Source: an uncultured Bacilli bacterium
GTDB taxonomy: Bacteria > Bacillota_I > Bacilli_A > RFN20 > CAG-826
Reading direction: 5' to 3'
NCBI GenBank assembly: GCA_934140155.1
Contig: CAKPBC010000004.1
Span: 62,001 to 126,000 of the forward strand
DNA length: 64,000 nt
A model generated the notes under the pieces. The model worked only from the letters and a program-made list of their open reading frames with translations. It was not told the DNA's origin and did no database searches. This document shows positions 55,499 to 64,000 of the stretch, piece by piece (the stretch's first letter is position 1; the number at the start of each line of letters is the position of its first letter). A program made the translations under genes and the position numbers.

Positions 55499-57709
55499 TT
55501 ATTTTGAACTAAGTTCAATATGTACATCACCATCAACAACATAGTTAGCAGAACTCATGCCATTTCCAGTAACACTAATAGCAACTTCTTTGCCATTAAT
55601 TTTTAATACCGGTGTTATATTATCGTTATGATAAATAGTGATAGTAATCGTTTCACATTTTTCTAATATATTGAATGTGTCATCAGTTATATATTCATTA
55701 TTAGCACTACTAGCATAGCAATAATTATAACTAGCATAATCATTACCAGTTATATAAATAGAATATAATTTTTTAGCAGATTCAACATTAACAATAGTGA
55801 CGTTAGTAGTGGATACTTCACCCTTTTCATTTTTCGTTAAATTAAATTTAACAGTAATAATATCTTCTTCATTTAATGTATTGATATTAGCGCTAGCAAG
55901 GAATTGAATCAAGAAATCATTTTCATTATCATCAATAACCATCACTTGATTGTTTTCTAAATCAATTAAAGCAACTTTAGCTTTTATTTCATAAACTTTA
56001 GTACTTGTTTCATTGTTTTGAAGTGCATTTCCATATTCTTCTAATAAACTCAAGTCAGTAATAACTTCTTTAGTCGCAGGAATAATAATATCTTCTAAAG
56101 ATAATTCAACGCTACAATCTTTACTCATAAAATATTTATGGCATACTTTACATTCCCAATATGGAATATTACCATCTTTTTCTTCTGTTGCTTCAACTCG
56201 TGGAAAATAGTCAATTTTATGTGGAGCGTATTCTTTTCCACTCACTTCAATTGTATCGCCACAATATTCACAAGTTTCCGTCCAATGTGATACTTCTATG
56301 CATGTTGCATCGGTTGCGTCATCATTAAAATGATAAGCGTGATTTTTAGTAGTTTCTTTAGTAATAGAATAACCACATACACTACATGTAAATTTTGATG
56401 TTCCTGATTCAGTACATGATGCGGCTTTTATAACTTCTTCTATCAGAGTATGAGCAACTTTGCTTTCTTGTTCTACTCCACAAATTGAACATTTATGCCA
56501 GTGATTAGTGGCGTCATAGGCATATTCGTTCCAAGTGTGTTTAGTTAAAGGTATATCTTCAATTACTTCATCACCACATACGTTACATATTTTTTTAACT
56601 TGTCCAACTTCTACACAAGTTGCATTTTTTAATATTTCTTCTTTATAATCATGTCCTGGTGCTTTAATAGTTACTTCATTTTGTACACGTCCACAAATTT
56701 GGCACAAGTAAATAATTTTCCCATCTTCTTCACAAATTGCTTCTTTAACTGATTTTACTATTACATGTTCCCCTTCGTTACTTTTTTCTTGACAATCGCC
56801 ATTTAAGCATTTATGCCAGTGGTGTGTGCCGTTATATGTCCAAAGAGATGTAAAATTATGATCATTTGTCTTAGTTAAACTAGTATGAGTAACAAAATCA
56901 CAAACAATACATTTATAATCTTGATGGCCATCTTGATAGCAAGTTGATGGGCGGTTATATTCGCAATCAGCTTCCACGTAATTATGAGCAACCACTACTT
57001 TTTGATTACAATTCTTACAATTATAATAATGACCACTTTGTGTTCTACTTACAATATTAGAATAATCTAGATCGTGTCCAGTTGAAGTAATAGTTTCTTC
57101 ATAGGAATATCCACAAACACAAGTGAATTTTTTCTTTCCATCTGCTTCACAAGTTACTTCTTTAACTATTTGTTCAGTAAATGTATGGCTAACTGGCTCA
57201 GTATGGCTTTCCTTACATATTTCACAAACTTGCCAATGCGTATTTTCATTATAATTATACTTATTATAATTATGATTAGTTTTTTCCAGAATGACTTCTT
57301 TAGTCTTTTCACATACACATCGATATATTTCTTTCCCTTCAACTAAGCATGTTGCGTCTATTTTACTTATTAAAGTAACGTAATCGTGTTTTTCTTTTTC
57401 ACTTACATAATCACACTTTTCACATTTTTGATAGTGTTCATCTTCCTCGACGACGTATCTTAAAGTGTGCGGTAATTTTGTGATTACCTCCGTATAAGAA
57501 AAGTCACAAGAATCACAAGTGAAAGTTTTTATTCCTTCTTCTTTACAAGTTGCTTCTTTCGTAATGACAGGTGAACTAAAATTATGCTTATGCTCACTTG
57601 AACTTATGGAATCATTATTTGAATTAGAAGTATTATTATTACATGAGCCTAATAATCCGCTAGTAAAAACAAGCATCCCAATTGATAAAAATTTTAATAT
57701 TTTTTTCAT
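55499..57709 (-). CDS. lipoprotein with tandem CxxC repeats
   Basis: 736 aa. Lipobox LGSC in MKKILKFLSIGMLVFTSGLL..., then about 12 repeats of the type ATCxxxGxxxFTCxxCGYSYxE...H and WHKCSICG, each with two CxxC pairs and a His, like extracellular zinc ribbons. The last 190 residues (from about 550) carry an OB-fold-like domain (KAKVALIDLENNQVMVI) and a C-terminal beta domain. Such proteins are common at the surface of gut Firmicutes and may bind metal or other proteins; no function is established. AAGGAG precedes the ATG. It is a single-gene unit with a terminator. Confidence 0.75.
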   Translation of the reverse strand: MKKILKFLSIGMLVFTSGLLGSCNNNTSNSNNDSISSSEHKHNFSSPVITKEATCKEEGIKTFTCDSCDFSYTEVITKLPHTLRYVVEEDEHYQKCEKCDYVSEKEKHDYVTLISKIDATCLVEGKEIYRCVCEKTKEVILEKTNHNYNKYNYNENTHWQVCEICKESHTEPVSHTFTEQIVKEVTCEADGKKKFTCVCGYSYEETITSTGHDLDYSNIVSRTQSGHYYNCKNCNQKVVVAHNYVEADCEYNRPSTCYQDGHQDYKCIVCDFVTHTSLTKTNDHNFTSLWTYNGTHHWHKCLNGDCQEKSNEGEHVIVKSVKEAICEEDGKIIYLCQICGRVQNEVTIKAPGHDYKEEILKNATCVEVGQVKKICNVCGDEVIEDIPLTKHTWNEYAYDATNHWHKCSICGVEQESKVAHTLIEEVIKAASCTESGTSKFTCSVCGYSITKETTKNHAYHFNDDATDATCIEVSHWTETCEYCGDTIEVSGKEYAPHKIDYFPRVEATEEKDGNIPYWECKVCHKYFMSKDCSVELSLEDIIIPATKEVITDLSLLEEYGNALQNNETSTKVYEIKAKVALIDLENNQVMVIDDNENDFLIQFLASANINTLNEEDIITVKFNLTKNEKGEVSTTNVTIVNVESAKKLYSIYITGNDYASYNYCYASSANNEYITDDTFNILEKCETITITIYHNDNITPVLKINGKEVAISVTGNGMSSANYVVDGDVHIELSSK

Positions 57710-57793
57710 AAACTACTCCTTTAACCAAAGAAATTATATAACTATTAAATACTTAAAACAATATAAAATAAGCCGTGATTTTATTAACCAAAT

Positions 57794-57821
57794 TAAAAGC
57801 CCTACCATTATTGATAAGGCT
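57794..57821 (-). terminator. terminator of the sugar ABC operon
   Basis: AGCCTTA pairs with TAGGGCT (one G-U pair), followed by TTTTAATTT on the minus strand, right after the DUF4867-type gene. Confidence 0.55.
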
Positions 57822-57828
57822 ATTAAAA

Positions 57829-58440
57829 CTAATCTAATCTTATTAAGTCACCCATTAATCCAACATAAGCATTTTTGTTTTTTGCTTCAAATGAATCAGG
57901 GCGCGCAATTAACCATTTATTCGTTTGATATATCATTGGATCAAAATCAGAAGTTAAACTACCAACATTTGTTCCTTTTGGAAGTGCGACTAACATGATG
58001 AATCCTTCTTCACTTGCGTGACAAGGAGCAAAATGTAAAGTCGTTGAATATATTTCAACTGCAATTCCTTTAGGTACTAAGAATGCCTCAGCGTTTTTAG
58101 AATCATATTGTCCATTTTTTATATCTTCTACTTTTCCTAAAACAAGAATAAAATCTTCATTTGCCACATTAACTTCACTACTTTTATGATATTCTAAACA
58201 ATATACACATTTATTATGTCCTGAGCAAAATCCAAATTGAATTGGCATATTACCAAACATATTTTCCCTAGCAAATTCGAATTCAATTGTATTTTCTAGT
58301 TCTTCGTCACTTGCGCGATACATAACTCGATTAGCTGGACATTCTTTTGTTTTTAAAATTTCTAAAGTTTTAGTAAATGGATAATTAATTATTTTTCCAA
58401 ATTTAGCAAACTTTTCATCATAAATTGAATTTATTTTCAT
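57829..58440 (-). CDS. DUF4867-type protein
   Basis: 203 aa. NYPFTKTLEILKTKECPANR, a Cys-rich central part (FGFCSGHNKCVYCLEYHKSSE) and LVPKGIAVEIYSTTLHFAPC point to the DUF4867 family, a cupin-like fold often found beside sugar transport genes. Its role is unknown; it may be a sugar-lyase- or isomerase-like enzyme. It starts on an ATGA overlap with the small upstream gene and is the last gene before the terminator. Confidence 0.65.
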   Translation of the reverse strand: MKINSIYDEKFAKFGKIINYPFTKTLEILKTKECPANRVMYRASDEELENTIEFEFARENMFGNMPIQFGFCSGHNKCVYCLEYHKSSEVNVANEDFILVLGKVEDIKNGQYDSKNAEAFLVPKGIAVEIYSTTLHFAPCHASEEGFIMLVALPKGTNVGSLTSDFDPMIYQTNKWLIARPDSFEAKNKNAYVGLMGDLIRLD

Positions 58441-58778
58441 AAGTAATTTTTAAATAACTCCCGCATGTTTTTTAAAATGAGACGCACTCTATTTCTCGTT
58501 CTTCCTCGACGTGTTGGTCCATAAATGGATACACCAATAGAGATTTTTCCATCAAGATCTTTAATAAAATGAATTGTGGTTTCATATTCGTCAAGAATAC
58601 CAAATATTTCATTATAATCTTTATCATATTTTATATTATTATAATGATTATTTTCAAAGAATTCTTTAACAATTTTTGCACAATTATCCACATTTGTTTT
58701 CACTTTTATTGGATGTAAGGATGAATCTCTACTATCTTCATCACTCGTGGAAAAAGTTTCAAATATAGCTAGTCTCAT
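58437..58778 (-). CDS. small protein of unknown function
   Basis: 113 aa. An acidic, Ser-rich N-terminus is followed by an alpha/beta middle (YDKDYNEIFGILDEYETTIH) and a basic C-terminus with GPTRRGRTRNRVRLILKN. No family recognised. GGAGG precedes the ATG and it is translationally coupled to the DUF4867-type gene, so it belongs to the sugar operon. Confidence 0.6.
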   Translation of the reverse strand: MRLAIFETFSTSDEDSRDSSLHPIKVKTNVDNCAKIVKEFFENNHYNNIKYDKDYNEIFGILDEYETTIHFIKDLDGKISIGVSIYGPTRRGRTRNRVRLILKNMRELFKNYL

Positions 58779-58792
58779 AGCGGCCTCCTTTT

Positions 58793-60118
58793 TTAGATTC
58801 TATTTGTTGTTGTCGGATCAAAGAAATGAATTTTATTCATATCAAATTGATAATCTAATCTATTGCCTGGGTTAATTTCATTCGCAGAACTTGTCTTAAT
58901 TACAACACGTTGTCCACCAATATAACCATAAACAATTAATTCGTGACCTAATAGTTCTGATACATCACATTCAATGTTTATATCTGTGCCAGGATTTTTA
59001 TTATTTATATCTTTACTAATATAAATATCTTCTGGACGAACACCTAAAACGATTTCTTCTAAATTGCTTAATTGTGCTTCGTGTTCATTAGTTAAAGCAT
59101 CCATGTTTTCTTTAAATCTTTTTTCAAGTTCTTCAAGATGTTTTTCACGTGCTTCTAATTTCTTTTTGTAATCACTAGGAATTACTTGGTTAACTAGTGC
59201 TTCTTTATCATGTTCATATTCAGTTTTTAAAGATTCTATCTCTTTTTCAAATTTTTCGTTAATACTTATTTCTTTATTTTTGATAAAGTTCTTTAACATA
59301 TTAGTTTTTTCTTTATCTAAAGCAATTTTAACTTCCGAATTTGTATTTTCATCTTTAATAACAAAATTATTTTTAACTAATTTACCTTTAAAGAAGTTCA
59401 TGGCTGGTGAGCCAATAAATCCTCCAACAAATATATTTGCCGGTGTGTTATATACTTCTCTTGGTGTGCCGATTTGTTGAATATAACCATCTTTCATAAC
59501 CACAATACGACTTGCCATAGTCATAGCTTCGGTTTGGTCATGAGTAACATAAATTGTGGTTGCTTCAACACGTTTATGAATTTTAGCAATTTCTGTACGC
59601 ATTTGGACACGGAGCTTAGCATCTAAGTTACTTAAAGGTTCATCCATTAAGAATACTTTTGGATTTCTAACGATTGCTCTACCTAAAGCTACACGTTGTC
59701 TTTGTCCGCCTGATAAAGCCTTAGGCTTACGATTTAAGTATTGTGTTAAGCCTAAGATTTCCGCGGCTTCTTCAACACGACGAGCAATTTCTTCTTTTGG
59801 TACTTTTTTTAGGCGAAGACTAAATGCCATGTTTTCATAAACAGTCATATGAGGATAAAGCGCATAATTTTGGAAAACCATCGCGATATCACGATCTTTA
59901 GGTTCTAAATCATTTACTAATGTATCCCCAATATAAAGTTCTCCACTAGTAATTTCTTCTAGTCCTGCGACCATACGGAGTGTGGTAGACTTACCACATC
60001 CAGAAGGTCCAACGAATACAATGAATTCTTTGTCTTGTACTTCTAAATTAAAGTCAAAGACAGCTTGTACATTGTTATCGTAAATTTTATTAATATTTAT
60101 AAATTTTAATGTTGCCAT
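58793..60118 (-). CDS. sugar ABC transporter ATPase (UgpC/MsmK type) with coiled-coil insertion
   Basis: 441 aa against about 365 for MsmK/UgpC. Walker A is GPSGCGKST (37-45), signature LSGGQRQR, Walker B VFLMDEPLSNLD; the C-terminal regulatory domain has VLGVRPEDI. Between the beta strands of that domain, at about 286-354, lies an inserted charged helix (for example EKEIESLKTEYEHDKEAL, then REKHLEELEKRFKENM) with heptads that looks like a coiled coil. It powers sugar uptake; the substrate is not clear from sequence. AAGGAG precedes the ATG. Confidence 0.9.
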   Translation of the reverse strand: MATLKFININKIYDNNVQAVFDFNLEVQDKEFIVFVGPSGCGKSTTLRMVAGLEEITSGELYIGDTLVNDLEPKDRDIAMVFQNYALYPHMTVYENMAFSLRLKKVPKEEIARRVEEAAEILGLTQYLNRKPKALSGGQRQRVALGRAIVRNPKVFLMDEPLSNLDAKLRVQMRTEIAKIHKRVEATTIYVTHDQTEAMTMASRIVVMKDGYIQQIGTPREVYNTPANIFVGGFIGSPAMNFFKGKLVKNNFVIKDENTNSEVKIALDKEKTNMLKNFIKNKEISINEKFEKEIESLKTEYEHDKEALVNQVIPSDYKKKLEAREKHLEELEKRFKENMDALTNEHEAQLSNLEEIVLGVRPEDIYISKDINNKNPGTDINIECDVSELLGHELIVYGYIGGQRVVIKTSSANEINPGNRLDYQFDMNKIHFFDPTTTNRI

Positions 60119-60129
60119 AATTACGCTCC

Positions 60130-61041
60130 TTATAATTTCATACCGGTTGTTGCAATACCTTCAACAAAATAATTTTGGAAGATTGCATAAAGAATTAAGA
60201 TTGGTAAGATTGTTAAAATACTACAAGCCATAATAGCCGGATAGTTCTTACCCGCAAAGTCTTTGAAATTTGCCACTACTAATTGAAGAGTATACATATC
60301 TGGATTTTGTATATAAATATAAGGTCCTAAATATGTATTGTAATGAGCAATAAATGATAATAACCCTTGAGCTAATAATGCTGGAACAATTAATGGTAAA
60401 ATAATTCTAATGAAAATTGTAAACCATGATAATCCATCCATTTTAGCTGATTCAATAAGGCTATCTGGAATTCCATACATAAATTGTCTTAAGAAGAATA
60501 TCGTTGAAGCACTTCCCCATAAACCCGGAACAATTAATGGAAGGAATGTGTCAATCCACCCAAATGAATCATACATAAGGTAATGTGGTACTAATAATAT
60601 TGTACCAGGAATCATCATTGTGAAAATCAAAATATTAAAGAAAGTTTTACTTAATTTAAATTTTATTTTAGCAAAAGCGAAAGCCGCTAGAGCGGAGAAG
60701 AATAACGAGACCACCGTTGGGACTACTGAAACAAGCATTGTGTTTAGAAATCCTGTTAAAATAAGTGGCACACCATTGCTATCAACATAGGCAAATACTT
60801 CTTTATAACCTTGCATAGAAAATCCATCTTTTGCACCAATAATTGTGAAAGCATCTGACATTGCATCACTTTTAGTTTTAAATGAAGTAATAACAATTAT
60901 TAAGAATGGAAGAATTACTACTAACGAAGCAAATATTAATCCAGCATATATAAGCGTAAGATTAATTTTTTTAGAATGTGATTTTTTCTTCTTTTTTGGG
61001 GTAACACTTCTTTGATTTGGCATTACATTACTCAACATCAT
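60130..61041 (-). CDS. sugar ABC transporter permease, MalG type
   Basis: 303 aa. A Lys-rich N-terminus (TPKKKKKSHSKK) precedes six membrane helices. The docking loop ESAKMDGLSWFTIFIRIILP is of the CUT1 family. It overlaps the first permease by 14 bp. It pairs with the upstream gene to form the channel. Confidence 0.9.
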   Translation of the reverse strand: MMLSNVMPNQRSVTPKKKKKSHSKKINLTLIYAGLIFASLVVILPFLIIVITSFKTKSDAMSDAFTIIGAKDGFSMQGYKEVFAYVDSNGVPLILTGFLNTMLVSVVPTVVSLFFSALAAFAFAKIKFKLSKTFFNILIFTMMIPGTILLVPHYLMYDSFGWIDTFLPLIVPGLWGSASTIFFLRQFMYGIPDSLIESAKMDGLSWFTIFIRIILPLIVPALLAQGLLSFIAHYNTYLGPYIYIQNPDMYTLQLVVANFKDFAGKNYPAIMACSILTILPILILYAIFQNYFVEGIATTGMKL

Positions 61042-61933
61042 AGTTCACCCACTTTTTCGATAACCAGAAGTTTAATCTAGTTAATAAGAAGATAAATAAA
61101 GCAAGAATCATACTAGCGGCACATGCCACACCCATTTGTGGTGATCCTCTAAATGCTTTATTAAAGATATAGAAGACAATGGTCATACATTTTTCGCCGC
61201 CGGCATTAATAACGGAAATTCTTGTAAATTCTTGGAATATACCAATTAATCCCATAACTAATACATAGAATATAGTTGGGGTAATTGATGGAATAGTAAC
61301 ATGGAAGAATACTTGAATTGGATTTGCTCCATCAATACGTGCAGCTTCTTTTAATGAATTATTAACATTAGTAATCGCCGCGGTAAATAATAAGATACGG
61401 TAACCACTAACAGACCAAAGTCCCATAATCATAATTGCCCAAATAAAGTATTTTTGATCAGCAAACCAAGCAATATCTAAACCGAACACTTTGTTAACTA
61501 AGCCATAATTGGCATCAAGTAACCAGTTCCACATAAATGTTGTCGCTGCTACTGAGCAAACATAAGGAATAAATAATATTACTTTGAATGCTTTAGTAAA
61601 TTTAACTTTTTTAGAAAGTAATTCAGCAATAATAATTGATAAGATAATAGAAATCGGTAATTCTAGAAATAAAATGAAGTTATTTTTAAGTGCCTTATAG
61701 AAATAAGCATCGCTAAATACTACTTTATAGTTATGTAATATGTCACTAAATGAATAAAACTCTGCACCTTCAAAGTTCATACCAGGCATATTCATAAACG
61801 ACATAACTACTGCCATTCCTAAAGGGATAATTGTGAAAATAAGTAGGCCGATGATGGGAAGAGAAGTAAATAGTGTCCCAGTCAACTCATTTTTTAACTT
61901 TCGCTTATTTTTCTTTTTTTTGACTTGTTCCAT
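61028..61933 (-). CDS. sugar ABC transporter permease, MalF type
   Basis: 301 aa. Short Lys-rich N-terminus, six membrane helices and the docking loop EAARIDGANPIQVFFHVTIP, typical of CUT1 permeases. AAGGA precedes the ATG; it follows the binding protein by 11 bp. Confidence 0.9.
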   Translation of the reverse strand: MEQVKKKKNKRKLKNELTGTLFTSLPIIGLLIFTIIPLGMAVVMSFMNMPGMNFEGAEFYSFSDILHNYKVVFSDAYFYKALKNNFILFLELPISIILSIIIAELLSKKVKFTKAFKVILFIPYVCSVAATTFMWNWLLDANYGLVNKVFGLDIAWFADQKYFIWAIMIMGLWSVSGYRILLFTAAITNVNNSLKEAARIDGANPIQVFFHVTIPSITPTIFYVLVMGLIGIFQEFTRISVINAGGEKCMTIVFYIFNKAFRGSPQMGVACAASMILALFIFLLTRLNFWLSKKWVNYDVE

Positions 61934-61944
61934 AAAGTTAATCC

Positions 61945-63825
61945 TTATTTTTCTGTGTATTTTAATAATCTATCAAATGTTCCTGTATAGTCATTAGTGG
62001 AATAGAAACCCGCTAATGTATTACGGTAGTTACGTACAGTTTGATTTAAGTAGTTTGCCCAGCAACCTTCCGAATCAATCCAGTCACCATCTTTTAAATA
62101 CCACCAGTCACCTGGAGTTTGATATTCTGCTCCATCGATGAATATTTCTAAGTTTTGTGGATCTTTTCCTTCTTTAACATCTTGTTTAACTAATTCAGAA
62201 GCAATTGATTTTTGGTTTGGAATAATTGTTCCAGCTTCAGCAAGAATTCTTTGTCCTTCTTCTGTTGTAGCAAATTTTGTGAATAAATAACCAGCATTTT
62301 TAATTGGTGATTTACTCCATACGCACCAAGCATTTGAGCCACTATGTGCTCCCTTGATACCTTTAACTGTTACATTATCATTTTCATCAAATTCTTTATA
62401 CATTAACATTGGAGCCACATCCCAACTTCCTTCATCCATTGAATCACGGAAGTCTTGGACACAAGCACGAATATCAACAAGCATTGCCACGTGCTTATTT
62501 GAGAAATAGCCAGCACGACCATCAGTAGAGAATATAGCCGGGTTAGGAGAAATCTCTTTATTCATGATTTTCACTTGTGCATTACCATATTTTTCATTTT
62601 CTGCTGGAGTAAATGTTGTTACCTCATTACGCATGATTTGATTATTTTTGGTAATACCCGCTTCTTTTCCACCTGCAAGTTTATAAGGTACTATTTCCCA
62701 GAATATATCAGTAACACCTTTTTCACTAGCATAATAGTGATTGCTATCTTTTATTCCTGATAAAGACATATATTCGCTAAATGCGCGGCGTTGAGAAGGT
62801 AATACTACACATTTACTAGCTAAATCATCAGTCAAGAAGAATTTATCTTCATAAGAAATAATTTCGTTTACCTCGTAAGAATTATTATTAACAGTTAACG
62901 CTTCTTTTACTTTGTAGTTAACAGTAGCGTCTGCTAAAGTGAAAGTATAGTAACCACCATTATATTTAGAATCCGATGAATCCAAATATTGAATACAATC
63001 GCCACCAACAGAGAAGCCATAGTTAAACCACCATGATGTTAAGAAGCCTTCTTTACAACCTGCTGCTTTATTTTTGGGGTTGGATTGTAATTTATTAGCA
63101 AGCTCTGCACATTCTTGCCAACTCATTTCAATTTTGTTATTAAAATAATACTTTCCATCGCTATATTTAAAATATGCTTTCTTAGGATATGTAGTTTTGT
63201 TAGCGCTATTATAAGCATCAATATCTTTTTCATAAATTGATATTTCTTTAACATTAGCGTTAGCTAAGAATGTTTTATTATAATAAATTGCGGTTGAACC
63301 AGTTCCCTTAGGAATTCCATAATAATGAGAATTTTCACTATTAGATGTTGTTGTTACTGGATCATATTTATATCTTCCAACTCCGCCTTCAAACATATCT
63401 GCAAGTTGACTTTGCATATTAAGTTCAGGATATTTACTATTAATATAAGGATCTAAATTCTCCATAAATCCTAAAGTAACGAATTGCTTATAATATTCAT
63501 CTGAAGCTAAGAAAACATCTGGACCTTGTCTACTAGCAAGGGTGGTTTTCATTTTTTGTTCCCATCCACTCGCGGCATATGGAACGAATTTAGCGCTAAT
63601 ATTATAATCTTTGTACTTTTTATTAAAAGCACTTACTAATTGTTCCATCCTCGTTCTTTCATCACCATCACAATACCCCCATACTTTAATTTTTGTACCT
63701 TCTTTTGATACCATTAGATTTCCATCTGAGTCAAACGAAATATCTTCTCCTGAATCATTAGAATTACAACCAGTTAATGCTGTTAAAGCAATTAACATCG
63801 ATATCAATAAACCTTGTTTTTTCAT
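61945..63825 (-). CDS. sugar-binding lipoprotein of the ABC importer, enlarged
   Basis: 626 aa against about 420-450 for CUT1 binding proteins. Lipobox LTGC, then the SBP_bac_1 pattern: IKVWGYCDGDERTRMEQLVS, GPDVFLASDEYYKQF, YYGIPKGTGSTAIYYNKTFL and near the end NAWCVWSKSPIKNAGYLFTKF. Additional loops in the middle account for the length. It captures the sugar outside the membrane. GGAGG precedes the ATG. Confidence 0.88.
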   Translation of the reverse strand: MKKQGLLISMLIALTALTGCNSNDSGEDISFDSDGNLMVSKEGTKIKVWGYCDGDERTRMEQLVSAFNKKYKDYNISAKFVPYAASGWEQKMKTTLASRQGPDVFLASDEYYKQFVTLGFMENLDPYINSKYPELNMQSQLADMFEGGVGRYKYDPVTTTSNSENSHYYGIPKGTGSTAIYYNKTFLANANVKEISIYEKDIDAYNSANKTTYPKKAYFKYSDGKYYFNNKIEMSWQECAELANKLQSNPKNKAAGCKEGFLTSWWFNYGFSVGGDCIQYLDSSDSKYNGGYYTFTLADATVNYKVKEALTVNNNSYEVNEIISYEDKFFLTDDLASKCVVLPSQRRAFSEYMSLSGIKDSNHYYASEKGVTDIFWEIVPYKLAGGKEAGITKNNQIMRNEVTTFTPAENEKYGNAQVKIMNKEISPNPAIFSTDGRAGYFSNKHVAMLVDIRACVQDFRDSMDEGSWDVAPMLMYKEFDENDNVTVKGIKGAHSGSNAWCVWSKSPIKNAGYLFTKFATTEEGQRILAEAGTIIPNQKSIASELVKQDVKEGKDPQNLEIFIDGAEYQTPGDWWYLKDGDWIDSEGCWANYLNQTVRNYRNTLAGFYSTNDYTGTFDRLLKYTEK

Positions 63826-63842
63826 AATGTTTCCTCCATTAA

Positions 63843-64000
63843 TTATTTATTTAGAAGGCTAAATAATTTATTATTAGCCTCGTCTTCCGTTAAAAGTTTA
63901 TAATTTGAAAATCTTGCAGTTGCAGAATATGAGCAAATTCCAATAATGCTTTCTTCTACATAATCATCAATTGACGTGACTGAATGTAGTTCAATTTGTT
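63843..64000 (-). CDS. partial gene at the window edge
   Basis: The last 51 codons (from ELHSVTSIDDYVEESI to DEANNKLFSLLNK) end in TAA 17 bp before the binding-protein gene, so it is probably the preceding gene of the same operon. Too short to assign; a regulator or enzyme for the same sugar is possible. The 5' end lies outside the window. Confidence 0.5.
   Translation of the reverse strand, partial: QIELHSVTSIDDYVEESIIGICSYSATARFSNYKLLTEDEANNKLFSLLNK

Noticed and set aside
60130..61041. Alternative later start in the MalG-type permease at the third Met
   Set aside because: The first ATG has GGGTGA upstream and overlaps the previous gene by 14 bp, a usual arrangement for this operon type.
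1..64000. CRISPR arrays, rRNA genes, T-box or other riboswitches
   Set aside because: No regularly spaced repeats of the right length, no rRNA-like stretch and no recognisable riboswitch leader were found by eye. Short leaders (for example oppA) are too small.
1..64000. Mycoplasma-type code with TGA read as Trp
   Set aside because: Trp is consistently TGG and several intact genes end in TGA.

Overview
The window is a low-GC, gene-dense stretch that reads best as a chromosomal contig of an anaerobic, fermentative, Firmicutes-type bacterium, probably an uncultured gut member of the Bacilli/Erysipelotrichia/RF39-like groups. The lineage is inferred from gene content. The standard genetic code fits: Trp is TGG and TGA is used as a stop, so this is not a Mycoplasma-type code. 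Metabolism looks anaerobic: two [FeFe]-hydrogenase-family proteins, AdhE, Rex, and heavy reliance on imported peptides and sugars. There is no CRISPR array, rRNA gene or prophage.

Left part (1-12.7 kb), accessory and mostly surface-related, all on the minus strand: an RNase III-fold protein, a giant TPR-TM-leucine-rich-repeat protein, a papain-type surface protease, a membrane protein with a DUF1232-like tail and a frameshifted lipoprotein. A three-gene block follows (EFR1-type flavodoxin/ferredoxin, a membrane protein with an EF-Tu domain III-like tail, a DUF4143-type ATPase), bounded by direct copies of a 28-bp repeat. This part ends at the 3' end of tRNA-Arg(TCG).

Core part (13-50 kb): a peptide importer operon oppABCDF plus a DUF3899-type gene, with unusually enlarged subunits; a small membrane protein, DegV and a TerB-like protein; an ABC-2 exporter with two ATPase genes, one broken by an in-frame TAA, divergent from a TetR regulator across an operator array; a HAD phosphatase and an EamA permease; and a six-gene redox operon rex-adhE-(2Fe-2S protein)-group C sensory hydrogenase-SpoIIE phosphatase-group B hydrogenase. 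Then come MFS, MscS, nitroreductase and Fic genes, and a complete plus-strand phosphate operon pstSCAB-phoU-phoP-phoR behind a PhoP-box-like array. PstS is circularly permuted relative to its family and PstA carries an extra extracytoplasmic domain. CcpA cre-like sites precede both the oppA and the rex promoters.

Scrap region (50.2-55.3 kb): a 5'-truncated MATE transporter, a CatB-type acetyltransferase fragment whose stop abuts an HExxH protease gene, a DinJ/VbhA-like antitoxin with a Fic protein lacking the catalytic His, a broken ISAs1-type transposase, and two winged-helix tails of AlbA-type proteins. It also ends at the 3' end of a tRNA gene, tRNA-Gln(CTG).

Right part (55.4-64 kb), minus strand: a Cys-rich lipoprotein of zinc-ribbon-like repeats, then a sugar ABC importer operon (lipoprotein, two permeases, ATPase with a coiled-coil insertion, a small unknown gene, a DUF4867-type gene) ending in a terminator. 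The operon begins beyond the window, where a partial gene is cut by the edge.
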